A stretch of 57,347 nt of DNA, from positions 1 through 57,347 of the forward strand of contig JAKLKA010000034.1 in NCBI GenBank assembly GCA_023150915.1, in the 5' to 3' direction. Positions 9,221-17,254 of this stretch are shown here, in pieces (the stretch's first letter is position 1; each line of letters begins with the position of its first letter). The notes beneath the pieces are model-generated. The model saw nothing but the letters and a program-made list of their open reading frames with translations, was not told the DNA's origin and did not search any database. The position numbers were made by a program, and so were the translations under genes. The stretch is from Polyangiaceae bacterium (GTDB lineage Bacteria > Myxococcota_A > Polyangia > Polyangiales > Polyangiaceae).

Positions 9221-9736
9221 ATGCGCACGTTCAAAGCCACGATCCTCGCTGCCATCGTTTCGATCCCACTCGTGTCCGCCGCCGGGCAAGAGCCCCCGAG
9301 CTCTCTCGAGCCGGTGCGCACCGGCAAGGTGGCCTTCAGCCACGACGCCCGCCGGGTGATCGCGTGCACCGCCAAGGTCGAGCAGAACAAGACGACGTGC
9401 GTGCCGAGCCGCCAGGTCGCAGACGCCGCGACCAGCCTCACCTTGCGCCCCGTCGCCAGCGGCGACGTCAGCGCCAAAGACGCGCGCGAGCCCGTCCAGC
9501 TCAAGCTGGCGAAGGAAGCGGGGCAGGTCCAGAAGCTCGACCTCGCGGTCGGCGTCTGGGAGATCGAGTGGCCCGGCCGCAACGACAAGGACCGCTTCTT
9601 CGTCGCCGACCACGACGAGTTCTCGGTGAAGCTGTCCACCGAGATCGGTGGCTGCACCAAGAAGAAGAACGAGTGCCGGCTCAAGACCGACCGCACTCGG
9701 CTCGAGGTCAGCATTCCCGAGCGCTGCCGGCGCTGA
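9221..9736 (+). CDS. Small secreted protein, unknown
   Basis: A 171-residue protein starting at ATG 9221 behind a GAGGGAG ribosome-binding site. A clear signal peptide (KATILAAIVSIPLVSA) is followed by a beta-rich domain (KVAFSHDARRVIACTAKV, VGVWEIEWPGRNDKDRFFVADHDEFSV) with four Cys residues that could pair. No family recognised. The downstream lipoprotein gene begins 34 nt later in the same direction. Confidence 0.75.
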   Translation: MRTFKATILAAIVSIPLVSAAGQEPPSSLEPVRTGKVAFSHDARRVIACTAKVEQNKTTCVPSRQVADAATSLTLRPVASGDVSAKDAREPVQLKLAKEAGQVQKLDLAVGVWEIEWPGRNDKDRFFVADHDEFSVKLSTEIGGCTKKKNECRLKTDRTRLEVSIPERCRR

Positions 9737-9770
9737 ACGCCACCCCCGCATAGAAAGCAAAGCACCGACC

Positions 9771-10709
9771 ATGAAGCATGCCTCCGCACTGGGTCCGATC
9801 GCTGTCCTTGCCTCGATGCTCGCGCTCGGCGCGTGCTCGGCCTCTGAAGGCGGGGGCGGCGCCGGCGGCGCAGACGCTGCCGCCGGCACGGGCGGTACCG
9901 GCGGAACGGCCGCCACGGGCGGCGTGGGCGGCAGCTCGGGCGGCTCGGGTGGCACCGGCGGAAGCACGGGCGGCACCGGCGGAAGCACCGGTGGCACCGG
10001 CGGAAGCACCGGCGGCACCGGCGGCACCGACGGGGGCACGGGGGATGCGGGTGGCGACGCCGGCCCCACGTCGACGGTCAGCGGGAGCATCGTCGGGCTG
10101 ATCAGCTCGACCACGCCGGTGAGCGGCATGAAGGTCTGCGTCTACCAGACGCCTTCCATCCCGTGCGTGACCACCGGCTCGACCGGCAACTATCAGCTGA
10201 TGGGCGTGCCGGCCAACGCCGAGGTGCTGCTCGAGTACACCAAGACCGGGTACCTGAGCTCACTGGTAACGGTGAAGACCGTGGTCGGCCCGATGAGCAT
10301 CGGCCAGTTCCAGGCTCCGACCACCAGCGAGGCCGACACCTTCGCGACGATGGTGGGCACCACCATCGACACGACCAAGGGGCAGATCTTGATCACCGCC
10401 TTCCAGGGCGCGCCGGGCAGCTACACCGGGCAAGACAACGTCACCGCGACCGTCACGCCGAAGTCCGGCACCGGCCCGTTCTACCTCACGTCGAGCATGC
10501 TGCCGAGCACCAGCCTGACCACGACCAGCACCGCGGGCATCGGCCTGTTCGCCAACGTGAGCCCCGGCGACGTCGAGGTCACGCTCACGCATCTCAGCAA
10601 GAGCTGCCAGCGGATGGGCACCTCGTGGTCGGGCACGACGCCGACCGCATCTAAGGTGAAGGTCGTCGCGGGCTATCTCACGGCCGGCGCCGGGCTCGAG
10701 TGCCCCTGA
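9771..10709 (+). CDS. Lipoprotein with Gly-rich linker and carboxypeptidase-regulatory-like domain
   Basis: A 312-residue protein. Signal peptide with lipobox LGAC (C19), then about 75 residues of Gly/Ser/Thr repeats built on the 7-residue unit GGTGGST. From about residue 100 a beta-sandwich follows (VSGSIVGLISSTTPVSGMKVCVY, GNYQLMGVPANAEVLLEYTKTGYLSS) that has the pattern of carboxypeptidase regulatory-like / CarboxypepD_reg domains: small extracellular binding or spacer modules. Longer upstream frames lack a signal peptide, hence start ATG 9771. The stop codon is overlapped by the 11-bp repeat array at 10708. Confidence 0.85.
   Translation: MKHASALGPIAVLASMLALGACSASEGGGGAGGADAAAGTGGTGGTAATGGVGGSSGGSGGTGGSTGGTGGSTGGTGGSTGGTGGTDGGTGDAGGDAGPTSTVSGSIVGLISSTTPVSGMKVCVYQTPSIPCVTTGSTGNYQLMGVPANAEVLLEYTKTGYLSSLVTVKTVVGPMSIGQFQAPTTSEADTFATMVGTTIDTTKGQILITAFQGAPGSYTGQDNVTATVTPKSGTGPFYLTSSMLPSTSLTTTSTAGIGLFANVSPGDVEVTLTHLSKSCQRMGTSWSGTTPTASKVKVVAGYLTAGAGLECP
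9948..10028 (+). repeat. 21-bp coding minisatellite (GGTGGST units)
   Basis: Nearly four in-frame copies of a 21-bp unit starting at 9948, 9969, 9990 and 10011, differing only at synonymous third bases. It encodes the linker of the lipoprotein at 9771-10709, so linker length could change by slippage in 7-residue steps. Confidence 0.85.
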
Positions 10710-10762
10710 GCCGACCTCGAGTCGTCTCTGAGTCGTCCTTGAGTCACCCCTGAGTCGTCTCA
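10708..10762 (+). repeat. Five 11-bp phased direct repeats upstream of moxR
   Basis: Units start at 10708, 10719, 10730, 10741 and 10752, exactly 11 bp apart: gagccgacctc, gagtcgtctct, gagtcgtcctt, gagtcacccct, gagtcgtctca. Each has a 7-bp GAGTCGT-like core and a 4-bp variable spacer, which is the geometry of OmpR/PhoB-family operators. The array begins in the stop codon of the previous gene and ends 54 bp before moxR. The last unit is followed by ACGACT, giving the short inverted repeat AGTCGT-ctc-ACGACT (10753-10767) that could also act as a weak hairpin. Confidence 0.8.
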
Positions 10763-10816
10763 CGACTTTCTCGCGCTCGCGGGTCGAGGTATAGCCTCGG
10801 GGCCCGCGAGGAAGAC

Positions 10817-11803
<987 letters not shown>

Positions 11804-11826
11804 CCCTGCAGGGAAGAAGGCGGGAC

Positions 11827-12258
11827 GTGCGGGACTTCGCTCATCAGACGACGGTCCGGGCGGACGTGCGGGAGGCCGGCGACCTGCTGAGCTACCCGCG
11901 TTTCCGGGAAGGGCGCTTCGAGCTCGCGACTGCGAGCGAGCGGGCGACGCTCATGACCACGATGCTGACCGACGTTGCTACCGCGTTGTGGTCGCGTTGT
12001 CTCGAGCTGGACCCGGGCGCGACCAGGCGAGTCCTCAGACCCAACGGGTTCACCTCGGCGCGCTTCGTGATCGTCTTCGAGGCGCGCGACTTCGAGGTCG
12101 AAGTTCAGCGTGAGGCCCGGCGCCCGTGGTTGCTGCTCATCCCCGGGTACGCGGAGCTGCCAAGTTCCTATCGTGTCACGCTGCACGTTCGCGCGGCGAC
12201 ACGCGACGTCGCCGAGTCGCTGCTCCAGGTTGTTGGATCCCTCGTGCAGTCAGGTTGA
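11827..12258 (+). CDS. Hypothetical protein downstream of moxR
   Basis: A 143-residue protein from GTG 11827, preceded by a purine-rich GGGAAGAAGG 7 nt upstream and only 23 nt after the moxR stop. No signal peptide or membrane segment. The C-terminal half looks like a compact alpha/beta domain (RFVIVFEARDFEVEVQREARRPWLLLIPGY, YRVTLHVRAATRDVAESLLQVV). No family recognised. Its 5' part is duplicated at 13108-13236, which supports GTG 11827 as the start because both copies keep the same frame from that codon. Confidence 0.65.
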   Translation: MRDFAHQTTVRADVREAGDLLSYPRFREGRFELATASERATLMTTMLTDVATALWSRCLELDPGATRRVLRPNGFTSARFVIVFEARDFEVEVQREARRPWLLLIPGYAELPSSYRVTLHVRAATRDVAESLLQVVGSLVQSG

Positions 12259-12318
12259 GGCCCGAGGCTCCTCCAACGAGGCGCTGCGGTTCACGCTCAA
12301 TTCGCCGTCGCGAGGCGT

Positions 12319-12684
12319 TCACCCTTTGAGCGCCTCGCGCACCCTTGCTACCGCTTCCCCGGGCGCCCCCAGCACGAGCTCAGCCTCGAGCCGGAGCACC
12401 CGGTACCCGAGCCGCCGGAGCGCCCGCTCCCGCCGCGCGTCAGCCACGCGACGCGTGCGGTGATATCCACCGTCGACCTCGAGCACGAGGCGAGCGGCGG
12501 GGACCAAGAAGTCGACCACGAAGTTTCCGAGCACCACTTGGCGGCGCACCGAAACGCCGAGCTTTCCGCACCGAACCATTTCCCACAGCGCGGCCTCCGA
12601 GCGGGTCGGCTGATCCCGCATGGCGGCGGCGCGTTCCGCGAGGACTTGCTGGCGACGAAGCTGAGCGATGGGGCGAGCGGACAT
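12319..12684 (-). CDS. DUF559 endonuclease-like protein
   Basis: A 121-residue protein from ATG 12684, which follows a strong GGAGGA ribosome-binding site; the frame is open further upstream but without one. It has the DUF559 pattern: TRSEAALWEMVR, LGVSVRRQVVLGNFVVDFLVPAARLVLEVDGGYH, then RRLGYRVLRLEAELVL. The D...E-V-D core (VDF...LEVDG) is that of the very-short-patch-repair/PD-(D/E)XK nuclease superfamily. Such genes are common, multicopy and often sit among repeats in myxobacterial genomes; DNA cleavage has not been shown for most. It lies between the two copies of the moxR-tail repeat, in opposite orientation to them. Confidence 0.88.
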   Translation of the reverse strand: MSARPIAQLRRQQVLAERAAAMRDQPTRSEAALWEMVRCGKLGVSVRRQVVLGNFVVDFLVPAARLVLEVDGGYHRTRRVADARRERALRRLGYRVLRLEAELVLGAPGEAVARVREALKG

Positions 12685-13006
12685 GGTTCCTCCGAGGCCC
12701 GGCGTGGTGGGCGGGCTTCGCGACCCAGGGCGCACGATCTGTGACACGCCGCCCCCTGGGCCTTCGGCTCACGCGAGCGCGCGCCGCCGCGGCGTTCCGC
12801 TTCTCGTCGCCGAGCGGCGTGGCGCAGAGCGTGCGCCAAGAAGCGGAGCCCGACCACTGCGCCGGGCCGAGGTGCCAGGCGTTCGCTCGTCCCACGCGAG
12901 CGTCGCCGTTGCAGTATCGCGAAGACGCCCGTCTTCCCCGCTCGGGCGAAGCCCGAGCTTGGGGAAGACCGACGCCGCGAAGCGGCGGCGAGTTGGGGCA
13001 GGAAGA
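12685..13006. other. Intergenic stretch between DUF559 gene and moxR fragment
   Basis: The 322 bases hold no convincing gene. 12685-12930 shows nothing recognisable apart from the DUF559 promoter region; 12931-12988 contains two GAA-loop palindromes and 12990-13006 the start of a repeat shared with 19236. Confidence 0.6.
12931..12988. repeat. Paired GAA-loop palindromes (REP-like element)
   Basis: Hairpin 1 (12931-12969): arms GTCTTCCCCGCTCGGGC and GCCCGAGC-tt-GGGGAAGAC around a GAA loop, perfect but for a 2-nt bulge. Hairpin 2 (12972-12988): a GC-only stem (GCCGC/GCGGC core) around another GAA loop. Two stacked palindromes with the same loop, in intergenic DNA next to a duplicated fragment, resemble a REP or non-autonomous mobile element rather than a terminator (no T-run). 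Confidence 0.7.
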
Positions 13007-13010
13007 GAGG
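12990..13010 (+). repeat. 21-bp perfect direct repeat, copy A
   Basis: The 21 bases beginning GAGTTGGGGCAGGAAGAGAG are identical at 19236-19256. Copy A lies between the palindromes and the truncated moxR tail, overlapping the tail by four bases. Confidence 0.85.
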
Positions 13011-13078
13011 CCGAGGCGGAAGAGGTGACGGCAGAGCAGATCGTCAAGCGCGTGTTCGAGGTGGTCGAGGTTCCCTAG
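13007..13078 (+). pseudogene. moxR 3'-end fragment
   Basis: Twenty-three codons plus stop identical in protein sequence to the MoxR C-terminus (AEEVTAEQIVKRVFEVVEVP). There is no ATPase domain upstream in this copy; the matching sequence stops at 13007 inside the 21-bp repeat. Confidence 0.85.
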
Positions 13079-13236
13079 CCCGAGCCCTGCGGGGAGGAGG
13101 GCGGCACGTGCGGGACTTCGCTGATCAGACGACCGTCCGGGCGGACGTACGGGAGGCCGGCGACCTGCCGAGCTTCCCGCGCTTTCGGGAAGGGCGCTTC
13201 GAGCTCGCGACCGCGAGCGAGCGGGCGCCGCTCATG
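13007..13236 (+). repeat. Direct repeat, copy 2 (decayed)
   Basis: A 230-bp copy of 11732-11955 in the same orientation, about 1.05 kb downstream. Differences are scattered and mostly silent or conservative, with a 6-bp insertion after the moxR stop codon, so the copy is not recent. Confidence 0.9.
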
Positions 13237-13275
13237 CGGGCGCAGCGACGCAGCACCGAGTTTCGGGTAGGGTAG
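13108..13275 (+). pseudogene. Truncated copy of the moxR-downstream gene
   Basis: From GTG 13108 it encodes about 43 residues matching the N-terminus of the 143-residue protein at 11827 (VRDFADQTTVRADVREAGDL), then diverges and stops at 13273-13275. It is a 55-codon remnant; expression as a short peptide is possible but not supported. Confidence 0.75.
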
Positions 13276-13319
13276 GCGCGTGATGGGCAGCCTTGCCGCT
13301 TCCCCAACTGAGAGCGAAC

Positions 13320-13952
13320 GTGAGCTCCGACTCCGGCGCAAGTGACGACATCTCGCTGCTTCGTGCGTGGCACGGTGGGGATCGCAGCGCCGGACAGGCG
13401 CTGATCCGCCGCTATCACGAGCCCGTCACGCGCTTCTTCCGGACGAAGGCCTTCAAGCATGCAGAGGATCTGGCGCAACGCACGTTTCTCGGGCTCGCCG
13501 AAGGCGCGGACCGATTCAGTGGAGAATCTAGCGTGCGCGCGTTCCTGTTCGGGATCGCGCGGAACGTTCTGTTCGAGTTCTATCGGAGCAAGAAGAAGCA
13601 CGGTCCCGCTGCCCCGGACTTCGCCGTGGAATCCGTCGTGGACCTCTCGCCCGGCGTGTCCACGCAAGTCGCAGCTCGGTCGGAGATGCGCGTGCTATTG
13701 CAGGCGCTGCAGCGCCTTCCGGCGGACCTACAGACTCTGCTCGAGCTTCACTACTGGGAAAGCTTGAGCGTCGACGAACTCGCGTCGGTCTTCGAGATCC
13801 CCACCGGAACGGTCAAGAGCCGCCTGCACCGCGCGCGGGGGATGCTCCACGAGGAGATGGAACGTGTCGAAGCGAGCCCCGCCCTGCTCCAGAGCACACA
13901 GACGATCTACGCGGCTTGGCTGGGTCGCAAGGCGGGGCACGCCGACGGTTGA
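13320..13952 (+). CDS. ECF-type RNA polymerase sigma factor
   Basis: A 210-residue sigma-70-family factor with region 2 (LIRRYHEPVTRFFRTKAFKHAEDLAQRTFLGLAEG, FLFGIARNVLFEFYR) and region 4 (LQRLPADLQTLLELHYWESLSVDELASVFEIPTGTVKSRLHRARGML), joined by an acidic linker. Start GTG 13320 follows GAGAG; a TTG at 13293 is in frame but overlaps less likely sequence. No anti-sigma gene is adjacent: the next gene is convergent, and upstream lies the decayed repeat. The C-terminal ~30 residues (SPALLQSTQTIYAAWLGRK) extend past region 4. Its regulon is unknown. Confidence 0.93.
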   Translation: MSSDSGASDDISLLRAWHGGDRSAGQALIRRYHEPVTRFFRTKAFKHAEDLAQRTFLGLAEGADRFSGESSVRAFLFGIARNVLFEFYRSKKKHGPAAPDFAVESVVDLSPGVSTQVAARSEMRVLLQALQRLPADLQTLLELHYWESLSVDELASVFEIPTGTVKSRLHRARGMLHEEMERVEASPALLQSTQTIYAAWLGRKAGHADG

Positions 13953-13981
13953 TGGGGCTTCGCCACGTGGATTCGGGACGG

Positions 13982-15199
13982 TCAAGTGCCATCGGTGCGC
14001 TCGACCTTCCGCTTTCGCGCCACTACCACGTCGGCCAGGCGCCGCTCGATTTGGTCCACCGCATCATCGAGGCCGACGTCGGTGTTGATCTGGAAGGCGA
14101 CCGCGATGCGGTGATCGCGGTAGTAGCGCAAGCTCGAGACGTAGCCCGGGATGCTGCCGCCGTGCCCATAGCTGAGGCCGAGCGGCGTGTGCTGGTGGAT
14201 CGCCACGCCGGCGCCGTAGCGGACGCCCGAGCTCGCGCCGCCCACAGGCACCGACTTCAATAACTCGTCGAGGTAGGGTCCGGAGAATGCACGCCCTTCG
14301 TAGAGCGCACGGCCCCAGACCGCGAGATCCCGCGAGGTGCTGACCAGACCGCCGCCAGTCCACTCCACGGCTGGATTCCACTTCATGACGCCCGGCGCGC
14401 TCGTGGTCTTGACGGGCAGACCGAGCGGACTGTCTTTCGCGGTGTATCCGCCCGCCAGCCCCGGAAGGGCACGCCGGTCGGACGGCTTCGTGGCAGTGAG
14501 ACCGAGTGGTTCGAGCAAGCGCTGCTGCAGCTCCTCGTAGTAGGACCGCCGAGCGACCTGCTCGATGATCAGGCCGACCAAGATGTAGCCCGTATCGGAA
14601 TACGACCAGCCACCTCCTGCGGGAAAGCGCGCCGGCTCGTCGAGCACGTATTCGACGAGCGCTTCCGGCGGAAACGGATTGCCGGGCTCGTTCCACCTCT
14701 TGGCTACGGCGCGTGCGAAACGCGGGGTGTGCACGTGGTCGGGCAAGCCGGAACTGTGAGTCAGCAGCTGCCGCAAGGTGATCGAGTCGTGATTGGGCAG
14801 GCGCGCCAGCCAGGGGCGATCCGACAGCCATCTCTCGATCGGCGCGTCGAGGTCGAGCGCGCCGTCCTGGGCGAGCGCCAGGGCCGTGGCGGCGACGAAG
14901 CTCTTCCCGATGCTGGCCGCGAGCATCCGAGTGCGCGGCGTCATCGGCGTGCGGCTCTCGACGTCGGCGAGCCCCGAAGCGGCGACGCCCACGGTTCCGT
15001 CAGCTAGAACGTACGCGGCGGTCGCGCCGGGAAAGCTCAGTTCGGCTCGAGTGCGGTCGAGCTCGGCCTGAAAGCGCTTCTCGAGGGCGGTGGGCGCCGT
15101 CGTGGGGGTGGTCGTCGGCGCTGTCGCGGGCCCGGTCGTGGATCGGCACGCGACACAGCCGAGAGCGAACAGCATGAGGATTGCGCCGACGCGACTCAT
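13982..15199 (-). CDS. Beta-lactamase-fold serine hydrolase (class C/PBP-like) lipoprotein
   Basis: A 405-residue protein with a lipoprotein-type signal (LMLFALGCVAC) and a Thr/Pro linker. It has the catalytic motifs of the class C beta-lactamase/DD-peptidase superfamily: S96-x-x-K99 (SIGK), Y200-S-D (in place of YxN) and H346-G-G (HGGSIPG, in place of KTG). These proteins are usually esterases, D-aminopeptidases or DD-carboxypeptidase-like enzymes rather than true beta-lactamases. ATG 15199 shares its A with the last base of the upstream stop codon (TGATG) and follows GGAGGTG. It is the third gene of a coupled operon with the CPBP protease and an outer-membrane protein. Confidence 0.92.
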   Translation of the reverse strand: MSRVGAILMLFALGCVACRSTTGPATAPTTTPTTAPTALEKRFQAELDRTRAELSFPGATAAYVLADGTVGVAASGLADVESRTPMTPRTRMLAASIGKSFVAATALALAQDGALDLDAPIERWLSDRPWLARLPNHDSITLRQLLTHSSGLPDHVHTPRFARAVAKRWNEPGNPFPPEALVEYVLDEPARFPAGGGWSYSDTGYILVGLIIEQVARRSYYEELQQRLLEPLGLTATKPSDRRALPGLAGGYTAKDSPLGLPVKTTSAPGVMKWNPAVEWTGGGLVSTSRDLAVWGRALYEGRAFSGPYLDELLKSVPVGGASSGVRYGAGVAIHQHTPLGLSYGHGGSIPGYVSSLRYYRDHRIAVAFQINTDVGLDDAVDQIERRLADVVVARKRKVERTDGT

Positions 15200-16053
15200 C
15201 ACAGCACCTCCGTGACAGCCGTGCCGCGATCGAATAGGACGTCGCGCTTCCACCACACGACGACGATGGCCACGGCGATCCAGAGCAGGTTGTCCCAAGG
15301 CTGCGCATCGGGGAACAGGGGGTTCATCATCTGGAAGTGGTAGAGGTACGCGACGAGCAGGCTGCCCCGTGCGGCGTTGAAGAACGGCGTGAGGATGACG
15401 TAGATGGCGATGACGGCGCCGAAGTACGGGGCAAACGACCAACTGCTCATGGGCGCGCCGCTCAGGAAGAACGCCGGGACGTGCCAGACGGCGATGAGGG
15501 TGCCGAGAATCAGACCCGCCCAGATCGGCGCGAACCGGCGTTGCAGGATCGGCAGCGCGACTCCGCGCCAGCCGAACTCCTCGATGGGGCCGAGAAACAA
15601 TGCGAGCAGGAGCGCGGACGCGATCTGGTATCCGCCCGAAACGGGCAATGGGTCGCTGATCGATCCTTTGATGGCGGCACCCGTGTAGACGACTGTGGGA
15701 ATGCCCAGAGCGAGGAAAGCCCACCAGCCAAGCGGGGCGCGCCAGAGGGTGAGGCGCCGGAAGAAGCGGCCCAGACCCTGGAGCCCGTAGTGCCGCCAAA
15801 CCAGGAACACACCGGCGAGGCCGGGCGAGTACACGGCGAGGATGTAGAGCGGGTTCGAGATGGTGAGTTCGCCGAAGATGGCAGTGACCTGGTCGTAGAA
15901 GAGGATCAAGATGGCGGCGATGCTCCAGGTCAGACCGAAGGACATCGCGAGCAGCCGGAGCAGGGTCTTGTCGCTCATTGGAGTTTCTCGGGCGGCTTCC
16001 TCGTCGGGTTGCGACTCGTGTCGTACTCGCGAGGTCACGTGTAGGGTTTTCAT
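15199..16053 (-). CDS. CPBP-family intramembrane metalloprotease
   Basis: A 284-residue polytopic protein with about eight helices. The CPBP (CAAX protease and bacteriocin-processing, Abi) motifs are present: E158-E159 in IEEFGWRG, His in VWHVPAFF, and a third-motif His/Asn in HFQMMN. The family comprises glutamate-type intramembrane proteases that process prenylated proteins or signal peptides, or give self-immunity to bacteriocins. ATG 16053 overlaps the upstream stop (ATGA, 16050-16053); an internal ATG at residue 26 (MSDKTLLRLL) is a plausible alternative. Coupling to both neighbours indicates one functional unit at the envelope. Confidence 0.9.
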   Translation of the reverse strand: MKTLHVTSRVRHESQPDEEAARETPMSDKTLLRLLAMSFGLTWSIAAILILFYDQVTAIFGELTISNPLYILAVYSPGLAGVFLVWRHYGLQGLGRFFRRLTLWRAPLGWWAFLALGIPTVVYTGAAIKGSISDPLPVSGGYQIASALLLALFLGPIEEFGWRGVALPILQRRFAPIWAGLILGTLIAVWHVPAFFLSGAPMSSWSFAPYFGAVIAIYVILTPFFNAARGSLLVAYLYHFQMMNPLFPDAQPWDNLLWIAVAIVVVWWKRDVLFDRGTAVTEVL

Positions 16054-17102
16054 GGCGTCTCCTTGTTCGTTCCCGCCGTGCGTTTCTGCTGCGGCGCTGC
16101 GTCTTCGTCGCCGCCGTCAGGCAGCCGCCAGGTCAAGCCCACCCGCGCGAAGAACGCGTTGGGCAGCGTTTGCGTCCCGCCAGCGACACGGTCGTTGTCC
16201 GCGTTCAGCTGCTCGAAGCGGCGATAGAACGTGCGCGCGGCGTACACAGTCAGCCAGAGGGAGTCGAAGGTCCGCACGCCGAACGTCGCGCCTGCCGTCG
16301 CAACCGAGTACCCGACGTGATCGACGCACTGCGCCTGGTCGGATTGTGCTTCGTTCTGGGGGGTTGCGGGATCGTCCGCCTCGGCTTTGCACGGCCAAGA
16401 GCCGCGGATTGCGGAGTCGCTGATCGCGTACGAGCTGCCATCGACGTCGGCGCGGAGCCCGATCTCGAAGCGGTCACCGAGCGCCAGCTTGGCCTCGGCC
16501 TGCAAGGGCAGCAGGGCTTCGACCTTCACCTGCGGGGTCGGCTCCCACTGTGCATGGAGCACGGGAAGGGGCAGGAAGGAGCCGAACTCGAACATGGCGG
16601 CCGCACCGCCACCCAGCACGAACTGGTCGGAAAACTGGTAGCTCGCGAGCCCCAGACCCTGCATGCGCAGAGCTCGGCTCTGTACCGAGCCCAGGTCACT
16701 CGCAAGCGCAGGCTTGGCTTGAAAGAGCAGCATCCAGTCACTAGACAGGAGCTGGATCAGCGTGAGCGGAAGCTCAAAAGCGTGTAGGTCGAGCGCGCGC
16801 TCCGCAGGCGACTCGTGGGAAAAGGAGAGCTTGTCGAGCCGGTAGCCGATGCCGGCAGCGAGCAGCGTGGAGTCGCTCAGCGCCAGGGGCAGGTTCAATG
16901 CGACGGAATACGTGGAAACCTGCACGTCATCCGCGTCCGACCAGGGCGCACTCCCCACGGGTCGGTCGCCGCCAAGCGCGGTCGGCGGCACGTACTCGCT
17001 GCGCAGCTCCAACAGGTCGAGCGGCTGCGCCTCGGCGGCGGCGGGCGCGGCCACGAAGGCGAGGAAGGCGAAGAGCCCCGAAAGTCGCGTGCGATGTCTC
17101 AT
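16050..17102 (-). CDS. Putative outer-membrane beta-barrel protein
   Basis: A 350-residue protein with a Sec signal peptide (GLFAFLAFVAAPAAAEA) followed by alternating amphipathic strands (VSTYSVALNLPLALSDSTLLAAGIGYRLDKL, FALGDRFEIGLRADVDGSSYAI, LWLTVYAARTFYRRFEQL). The C-terminal strand ARVGLTWRLP precedes a charged tail. The layout resembles the DUF6268-type barrel proteins of Gram-negative bacteria. It is the first gene of the operon with the CPBP protease and the serine hydrolase. Confidence 0.75.
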   Translation of the reverse strand: MRHRTRLSGLFAFLAFVAAPAAAEAQPLDLLELRSEYVPPTALGGDRPVGSAPWSDADDVQVSTYSVALNLPLALSDSTLLAAGIGYRLDKLSFSHESPAERALDLHAFELPLTLIQLLSSDWMLLFQAKPALASDLGSVQSRALRMQGLGLASYQFSDQFVLGGGAAAMFEFGSFLPLPVLHAQWEPTPQVKVEALLPLQAEAKLALGDRFEIGLRADVDGSSYAISDSAIRGSWPCKAEADDPATPQNEAQSDQAQCVDHVGYSVATAGATFGVRTFDSLWLTVYAARTFYRRFEQLNADNDRVAGGTQTLPNAFFARVGLTWRLPDGGDEDAAPQQKRTAGTNKETP

Positions 17103-17254
17103 GAGAGCGCAGTGACCACGGGGCCAGTTTGGTTCACGAGAAAATGCGAGCGGCGCCTGAGCTCGGCGGAAATTCCGCTATTTGACGGGAAAAGTGGGCT
17201 TCCGGCGTCTTGCCGTCCCCCGTCGGCCATCGGTCGCTGCGCGCTCGACCGCTG

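Noticed and set aside
2167-9736. Very long open frames on the opposite strand (for example 2167-5007 and 6311-9736 plus)
   Set aside because: They mirror real genes, lack domains and ribosome-binding sites, and have the Arg/His/Ala-rich composition of shadow frames in high-GC DNA. The last ~170 codons of the second are the real gene at 9221.
12668-13078. A 136-codon plus-strand frame ending in the MoxR C-terminus as a real gene
   Set aside because: Only the last 23 codons match MoxR; the rest is antisense or intergenic to the DUF559 gene, so it is better read as a moxR fragment.
13982-15199. Calling the serine hydrolase a beta-lactamase resistance gene
   Set aside because: It has YSD and HGG in place of YxN and KTG, the pattern of esterase/peptidase members; no support for antibiotic hydrolysis.
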